From contig DGVM01000204.1 of the NCBI GenBank assembly GCA_002395925.1, positions 799 to 11,297 on the forward strand: 10,499 nt of DNA, read 5' to 3'. Positions within the stretch are counted from its first letter, which is position 1; every line of letters begins with the position of its first letter. This stretch comes from Bacteroidales bacterium UBA4284 (GTDB taxonomy: Bacteria; Bacteroidota; Bacteroidia; Bacteroidales; UBA932). Positions 7,132 through 10,499 of the stretch are shown piece after piece. The notes under the pieces were generated by a model. The model did not search any database. It was not told the origin of the DNA and saw only the letters and a program-made list of their open reading frames with translations. The translations under genes were made by a program, and so were the position numbers.

Positions 7132-7988
7132 AAACTCGATTGACATTTCTCGGTTCCGGTACATCTTCCGGGATTCCGATGGTAGGATGCAACTGCCCGG
7201 TATGCAAGTCCGCCGACCCACGCGACAAAAGATTGCGGGCGTCGGCTCTCGTGGAATACGGAGGGCTTACGATACTCGTTGACTGCGGTCCCGATTTCCG
7301 TGCTCAGGCCCTTCGCGCCGGCATCGTTCATCTCGACGCCATTCTCCTGACCCACAACCATATGGACCACATAGGAGGGCTCGACGACACCAGGGCGCTC
7401 AACCTCTGCGAAAGCCATCCGGTCAACATATACTGCGAACGCTACGTTGAGGAATCGCTCCGGCACATGTACGCATACGCCTTTGCCGAACCCAAATATC
7501 CCGGAGCTCCAGAATGGCACATGCATACGATAGACGGCACCGCGCCTTTCAAGGTGTATTCCAACGCCGGCGAGGAAGTTCTTCAATGGGAAAGAGGTTT
7601 CGGTTACAGACATCTGGGCAACGCCGGAAAGGAAGGCAGCAGCGTAGAAGTCATTCCCATCCAGGGGTGGCACCACAAGGTAAAGAAACTGTCGGTACTG
7701 GGATACCGCTTCGGCGACATCGCATACCTTACCGACATGAACCTCATTGAGGATGAGGAGTTCGAGAAGCTGCATGGGCTGCGGGCCGTCACGCTCAACT
7801 GCGTCAAGCCGGGGCAGCATCATTCGCACTTCTCGCTCGACGAATGCCTGGAATTCTTCGAAAGGGTCGGTGCGCAGGATTCCTACATCACGCACCTGTC
7901 TCACCTGCTGCCGCCGCATGCCGAATTCGAAAAGCAGCTGCCGCCGCATGTTCATCCCGCATACGACACCCTTACGATAGAAGGCTGA
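7128..7988 (+). CDS. PhnP-like metallo-beta-lactamase-fold phosphodiesterase
   Basis: This 286-residue protein belongs to the MBL-fold branch that includes PhnP, which hydrolyses 5-phosphoribosyl 1,2-cyclic phosphate. The N-terminus has GSGTSSGIPMVGC, with Cys21, Cys23 and Cys26 at the positions of PhnP's structural zinc site. The metal-binding motif THNHMDH gives His76, His78, Asp80 and His81, and GWHH (181-182), TDMN (Asp202) and GQHHSHFS (230-235) supply further ligands. The C-terminus ends in the family's HAEFEKQLP...HPAYDTL pattern. The ATG is in the ATGA shared with the mtaB stop; longer in-frame upstream starts would run through mtaB and are rejected. A segment at about 144-171 (SNAGEEVLQW..., GNAGKEGSS) looks like an insertion relative to homologues of about 255 residues. 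No phosphonate genes are nearby, so the true substrate is open and I leave the symbol blank. Confidence 0.9.
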   Translation: MKTRLTFLGSGTSSGIPMVGCNCPVCKSADPRDKRLRASALVEYGGLTILVDCGPDFRAQALRAGIVHLDAILLTHNHMDHIGGLDDTRALNLCESHPVNIYCERYVEESLRHMYAYAFAEPKYPGAPEWHMHTIDGTAPFKVYSNAGEEVLQWERGFGYRHLGNAGKEGSSVEVIPIQGWHHKVKKLSVLGYRFGDIAYLTDMNLIEDEEFEKLHGLRAVTLNCVKPGQHHSHFSLDECLEFFERVGAQDSYITHLSHLLPPHAEFEKQLPPHVHPAYDTLTIEG

Positions 7989-8003
7989 GAGCGCCGCAGG
8001 CCG

Positions 8004-9122
8004 CTATTCCACTCCGAAGCGGTAAATGCAAGTATGTGTGTAGGTTTCGCCGGGATTCAGAAGGACCGGGGTGAAATTGTCGTGATTGACTGAGTCGGGG
8101 TATTTCTGGGTCTCGAGGGCAAGCGAGCTGCGGAACTCCAGCACCTTGCCGTTGGAGCCCTTCTCCTTGCCGAGGAAGAAGTTGCCGCTGTAGAACTGCA
8201 GGCCGGGCTGGTCGGAAAGGACCTCAACCGTGCGCCCGCTCACGGGATCCTTGACCTTGCAGACACTCTCCACTCCGTCCGTAGTCTTGTCTATGCACCA
8301 GTTGTGGTCGTAGCCATGGCCGTTGCGCAGCTGCAGGTTATCCTCGTTGATACGAGCCCCGATAAGCTGCGGCGTCCGGAAATCGAAAGGAGTCCCTTCT
8401 ACCGGGGCAATTTCGCCGGTAGGGATGCTCAGCGAGTCGATGGGGATGTAATGGGAGGCTTTGATCTGCATTTCGTACTCCTCTACGCTCCCGCAGCCCT
8501 CGCCGCGAAGGCAGAAGAAAGGATGGTTGGTAAAATTGACGGGGGTCTTTTTGTCCGTAACGGCTTTGTAGGTGATTATGAATTCTCCGTTCTCGCTTAG
8601 CGAATAAAACATGGTCATGTCCAGGTTGCCGGGATATCCTTCCTGCCCGTCGGGGTGCAGCAGATGAAGGGTTATGGAGTTGCCGGAGGCTTCAACGACG
8701 TCCCATACCATGTGATCCACTCCCACGGGGCCGCCGTGGAGGGTGTTCTTGCCGTTGTCGTTGACAGGGGTATTGAATATCTGCCCGTCTATTTCGAAGC
8801 TGGCGCCCCCGATGCGGTTGGCTACGGGCCCCACGCACGCCCCCAGGAAGCGCTCGCCCGGAGGGGTGATGTATTCGTCGAGATTGGTATGTCCTACTAC
8901 TATGTCGGTCATCTCGCCTTTCCTGTCCGGGGTGAAGAGGCTCACCACGCGGGCTCCATAGTTGGTGACCTGCATGATAGTATTCCCTCCCTTGAGTGTA
9001 TAGAGCCCCACCTGCCGGCCTTCGATTTCGCGTTCAAAGAGCTTTGCGTCCATAAGGGAAGGTGAGGTGCTGCAGGAAACAAGCAGCGAGAGTGCGCCGA
9101 GTGCCGATAATATACGTTTCAT
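8004..9122 (-). CDS. galM: Aldose 1-epimerase (mutarotase), predicted lipoprotein
   Basis: GalM interconverts alpha and beta anomers of glucose, galactose and similar sugars. The 372-residue protein starts with a lipoprotein signal peptide: MKR, a hydrophobic stretch to about residue 15, then lipobox LVSC with the lipidated Cys17. It is therefore exported and membrane-anchored, unlike cytoplasmic GalM. The catalytic core is intact: NRIGG (Asn102, Arg103), NTLHGG with His129, NHPFF with the acid His200, HGYDHNW with Asp272, and LALETQKYPDSVNH with the base Glu337. The residue after Cys17 is Ser and no acidic run follows, so the Bacteroidota surface-export signal is not evident; a periplasm-facing location is the simpler guess. 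It converges on the MBL-fold gene with 15 bp between stops and has its own promoter candidate. It may act on sugars freed by polysaccharide breakdown, but no such genes are in the window. Confidence 0.94.
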   Translation of the reverse strand: MKRILSALGALSLLVSCSTSPSLMDAKLFEREIEGRQVGLYTLKGGNTIMQVTNYGARVVSLFTPDRKGEMTDIVVGHTNLDEYITPPGERFLGACVGPVANRIGGASFEIDGQIFNTPVNDNGKNTLHGGPVGVDHMVWDVVEASGNSITLHLLHPDGQEGYPGNLDMTMFYSLSENGEFIITYKAVTDKKTPVNFTNHPFFCLRGEGCGSVEEYEMQIKASHYIPIDSLSIPTGEIAPVEGTPFDFRTPQLIGARINEDNLQLRNGHGYDHNWCIDKTTDGVESVCKVKDPVSGRTVEVLSDQPGLQFYSGNFFLGKEKGSNGKVLEFRSSLALETQKYPDSVNHDNFTPVLLNPGETYTHTCIYRFGVE

Positions 9123-9142
9123 GGATTACCTGTTTTGTCTTG

Positions 9143-9174
9143 TAAAGTTAATCATTTATTTTTTATAGTTCAGA
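9143..9174 (-). promoter_or_regulatory. Candidate Bacteroides-type promoter of galM
   Basis: On the minus strand TCTG (9174-9171) is followed by 20 bp and then TAACTTTA (9150-9143). Each half differs by one base from the Bacteroidota consensus TTTG-N19/20-TAnnTTTG, and the spacing is right. Transcription would start near 9135, leaving a short leader before the galM ATG at 9122. The surrounding sequence is AT-rich and non-coding. This is a pattern match only. Confidence 0.4.
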
Positions 9175-9203
9175 GAGTTTTAGGAAATGTTTGTTTTCAA
9201 GCA

Positions 9204-9222
9204 ATACTTAGTTAAAAAGTAT
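9204..9222. repeat. Short AT-rich dyad in the galM upstream gap
   Basis: ATACTT (9204-9209) and AAGTAT (9217-9222) form a perfect 6-bp inverted repeat around a 7-base loop. It lies upstream of both galM and the small plus-strand gene, so an operator is possible. The arms hold only one G-C pair each, so it would be a weak hairpin, and such dyads arise often by chance in AT-rich DNA. The rest of the 9123-9305 gap shows only the two promoter candidates. Confidence 0.15.
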
Positions 9223-9242
9223 CATAAATGGAAAAAATAGTA

Positions 9243-9274
9243 TTTGTTTTTCCTGCACGCAAATCCGACATTTG
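9243..9274 (+). promoter_or_regulatory. Candidate promoter for the small plus-strand gene
   Basis: TTTG (9243-9246) is followed by exactly 20 bp and then GACATTTG (9267-9274). This differs from the Bacteroidota consensus TTTG-N19/20-TAnnTTTG by a single base. A start site near 9281 would place the ATG at 9306 about 25 bases downstream. It would also lie after the alternative ATG at 9228, which argues against that longer start. Confidence 0.35.
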
Positions 9275-9305
9275 CACTGTAACCAATAGCAAACAAGGCA
9301 AAACA

Positions 9306-9533
9306 ATGGAATTAAACGACATACTGCACCGGCTCCGTACCGAACACGACGCCCTGACGGGCAAAATCAACCGCCCTTACGAGTATTTTTCGGACCATTT
9401 CATCGACCGGCAGTCCCGACCTCGACCGTCCCAAGGCAGGTTTATGGAAGTGTCCCTACCACAACAGCCGTATGTGCCTGCAGGTCCTCAGTCTGTGCCG
9501 CTGACGGTGCCGTCGTCAACCATCCGGCGATAA
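9306..9533 (+). CDS. Small hypothetical protein, reading frame probably shifted
   Basis: I do not recognise this gene. The uninterrupted frame from ATG 9306 encodes 75 residues. The first 34 or so (MELNDILHRLRTEHDALTGK, then through EYFSDHFID) use the GC-ending codons typical of the neighbours and look like a charged helix. After about 9405 the frame turns into a Pro/Arg/Ser-rich run typical of out-of-frame reading. The +1 frame instead gives SPDLDRPKAGLWKCPYHNSR, then MCLQVLSLCR and a TGA at 9502-9504, with codon use like real genes. A one-base shift near 9400 would therefore restore a protein of about 65 residues with a CPYHNSRMC segment. The shifted version overlaps the end of convergent recQ by 17 bp, and the unshifted one by 46 bp. 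A start at 9228 would add 26 residues but lies upstream of the promoter candidate. It may be a small real gene, a decayed remnant, or a sequence error. Confidence 0.3.
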   Translation: MELNDILHRLRTEHDALTGKINRPYEYFSDHFIDRQSRPRPSQGRFMEVSLPQQPYVPAGPQSVPLTVPSSTIRR

Positions 9534-10499
9534 ACAGCCAATGCGTTCTCCGCAAGGCCATTGGCCGGATTGCAGACAAATGCTTTGAGATCCTCGAGCG
9601 AGCAGCCCGGATGCTCGCCGATAAATCTTTTTATCAGAATCTCCGTACGCTCCCCGCTCGTGAGCGAGCGGCAGACGTCGCAGCTGCCGCAGTCGCGGGT
9701 CTGGGTCTGTCCGAAGTATGAGAGAAGCTGGCGTGAGCGGCATATTGAATCTGTCGAAAGATATGTCTCAACGGCGTCAATCCTTTCTGAGTCGAGTTCC
9801 TGCAGCAGCCTGTAACGCTCGGGCTGAAGGTCTATGTTGCCGGGGGTCAAGCGGTTGTGATGCAGGAACACCAGACTGCTGCGGTCGGCAGGAATGTAGT
9901 TTATCACCCTTTCGAGCGACAGCTGGTACAGCAGCTGGCGGAGCCAGACGACGGTTGCGTCGCAGTCGCGGGCCAGACGTTCCTCGTCTATCGGCATGGA
10001 GTAGGACATGATGCCGGGATAACCGCGCATGAGCGATTCCAGAAGCGGAACCATCTGAGGCTCACGCAGGTCGGTGGAATACAGCTCGCTGCGGGGCGTG
10101 AGCAGGCGCACCCTGGTCGGGAATTCGGTATCTTCTTCGTAACTGATATGCCCCGACTGCTCCAGGTACCTCAATGCATAGTGGGCCGTGGCTCGCTGTA
10201 TGCCATATTGCTTGCAGAAAGCCTCCAGGTCGAGGCGCAGCGTGCGTCCTTCGCCGGTTTCGTATATGATGCCGAAGTGGATATGCAGTTTCTGGTAAAT
10301 GTCTTCTATGGTCTGCAGAGAAGGGAAAGACGCATCGTGCAGCTGGTGCAGACGGGCAACGTCGCTCGGATTCCAGAGCTGCACGGCATAAGACTTCTTG
10401 CCGTCGCGTCCGCATCGTCCGGCCTCCTGGGAATAGGCTTCCAGGCTGCTTGGCGGTTCCCAGTGCACCACGAAGCGTACGTCGGGCTTGTCGATACCC
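9488..10499 (-). CDS. recQ: RecQ-family ATP-dependent DNA helicase (C-terminal part)
   Basis: RecQ unwinds DNA 3' to 5' in recombination and repair. The window holds the last 336 codons; the N-terminal ATPase motifs (Walker A, DEAH) lie beyond the right edge. The fragment opens GIDKPDVRFVVHWEPPSSLE, helicase motif V, followed by motif VI with the arginine finger in QEAGRCGRDG. A RecQ zinc-binding domain follows, with four Cys in the expected pattern: one in SICRSRQLLSYFG (codon near 9740) and three in DCGSCDVC (9671-9698). About 55 residues remain after it, a short winged-helix-like tail. There is no HRDC domain, so this is the shorter type of RecQ. The stop is TGA at 9490-9488. The gene runs toward the small plus-strand gene and overlaps its 3' end. 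An in-frame Met early in the fragment lies between motifs V and VI and is not a start. Confidence 0.95.
   Translation of the reverse strand, partial: GIDKPDVRFVVHWEPPSSLEAYSQEAGRCGRDGKKSYAVQLWNPSDVARLHQLHDASFPSLQTIEDIYQKLHIHFGIIYETGEGRTLRLDLEAFCKQYGIQRATAHYALRYLEQSGHISYEEDTEFPTRVRLLTPRSELYSTDLREPQMVPLLESLMRGYPGIMSYSMPIDEERLARDCDATVVWLRQLLYQLSLERVINYIPADRSSLVFLHHNRLTPGNIDLQPERYRLLQELDSERIDAVETYLSTDSICRSRQLLSYFGQTQTRDCGSCDVCRSLTSGERTEILIKRFIGEHPGCSLEDLKAFVCNPANGLAENALAVYRRMVDDGTVSGTD

Noticed and set aside
7905..7950. Direct repeat GCTGCCGCCGCATG, two copies 30 bp apart
   Set aside because: It encodes LPPH twice in the conserved C-terminal motif of the MBL-fold protein and reflects protein sequence and codon choice, not a mobile or regulatory repeat.
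7980..8010. Possible bidirectional terminator between the convergent MBL-fold and galM genes
   Set aside because: Only a 4-bp stem around an 8-base GC-rich loop can be drawn, with a mismatch and no T-run on either strand.
9228..9305. ATG 9228 as the start of the small plus-strand gene
   Set aside because: The first 26 codons are AT-rich, unlike the following codons, and the promoter-like sequence at 9243-9274 would start transcription after this ATG.

Overview
The window looks like ordinary chromosome from a GC-rich member of the Bacteroidota, probably order Bacteroidales. Three things point there: Bacteroides-type promoter boxes (TAnnTTTG), the sequence style of the TamB, TsaD and PhnP-like proteins, and a tsaD/tamB divergent pair that I recall from that phylum. 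Coding sequence is GC-rich with GC-ending codons, and the two real intergenic gaps are AT-rich. An Alistipes-like lineage would fit the base composition, but that is a guess. I see no insertion sequence, phage gene, CRISPR array, tRNA or rRNA.

Layout. The left edge holds most of tsaD on the minus strand, cut by the window. A 67-bp AT-rich gap carries a symmetric pair of outward-facing -7 boxes. From it a plus-strand run leaves: tamB, folB, mtaB and a PhnP-like metallo-beta-lactamase-fold hydrolase. These four genes overlap at every junction (4, 28 and 4 bp), so they read as one translationally coupled operon. A lipoprotein aldose 1-epimerase (galM) lies convergent to the operon, 15 bp after it. 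A 183-bp AT-rich gap follows, with a promoter-like sequence for galM and another for a doubtful small plus-strand gene. The right edge holds the C-terminal part of a RecQ helicase on the minus strand, converging on the small gene.

How the genes relate. TsaD makes t6A at A37 of ANN-decoding tRNAs, and MtaB adds the 2-methylthio group to that same t6A. The two consecutive steps are therefore encoded on either side of one bidirectional promoter, together with an envelope assembly protein (TamB) and a folate enzyme (FolB). GalM is predicted to work outside the cytoplasm as a lipid-anchored mutarotase. RecQ is a DNA repair helicase with no obvious link to its neighbours.

I did not find a convincing new system. 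The best items for a second look are the mirror-image divergent promoter, the non-ATG nearly leaderless start of tamB, the very strong Shine-Dalgarno and start-stop element ahead of mtaB, and the small frame-disrupted gene between galM and recQ.
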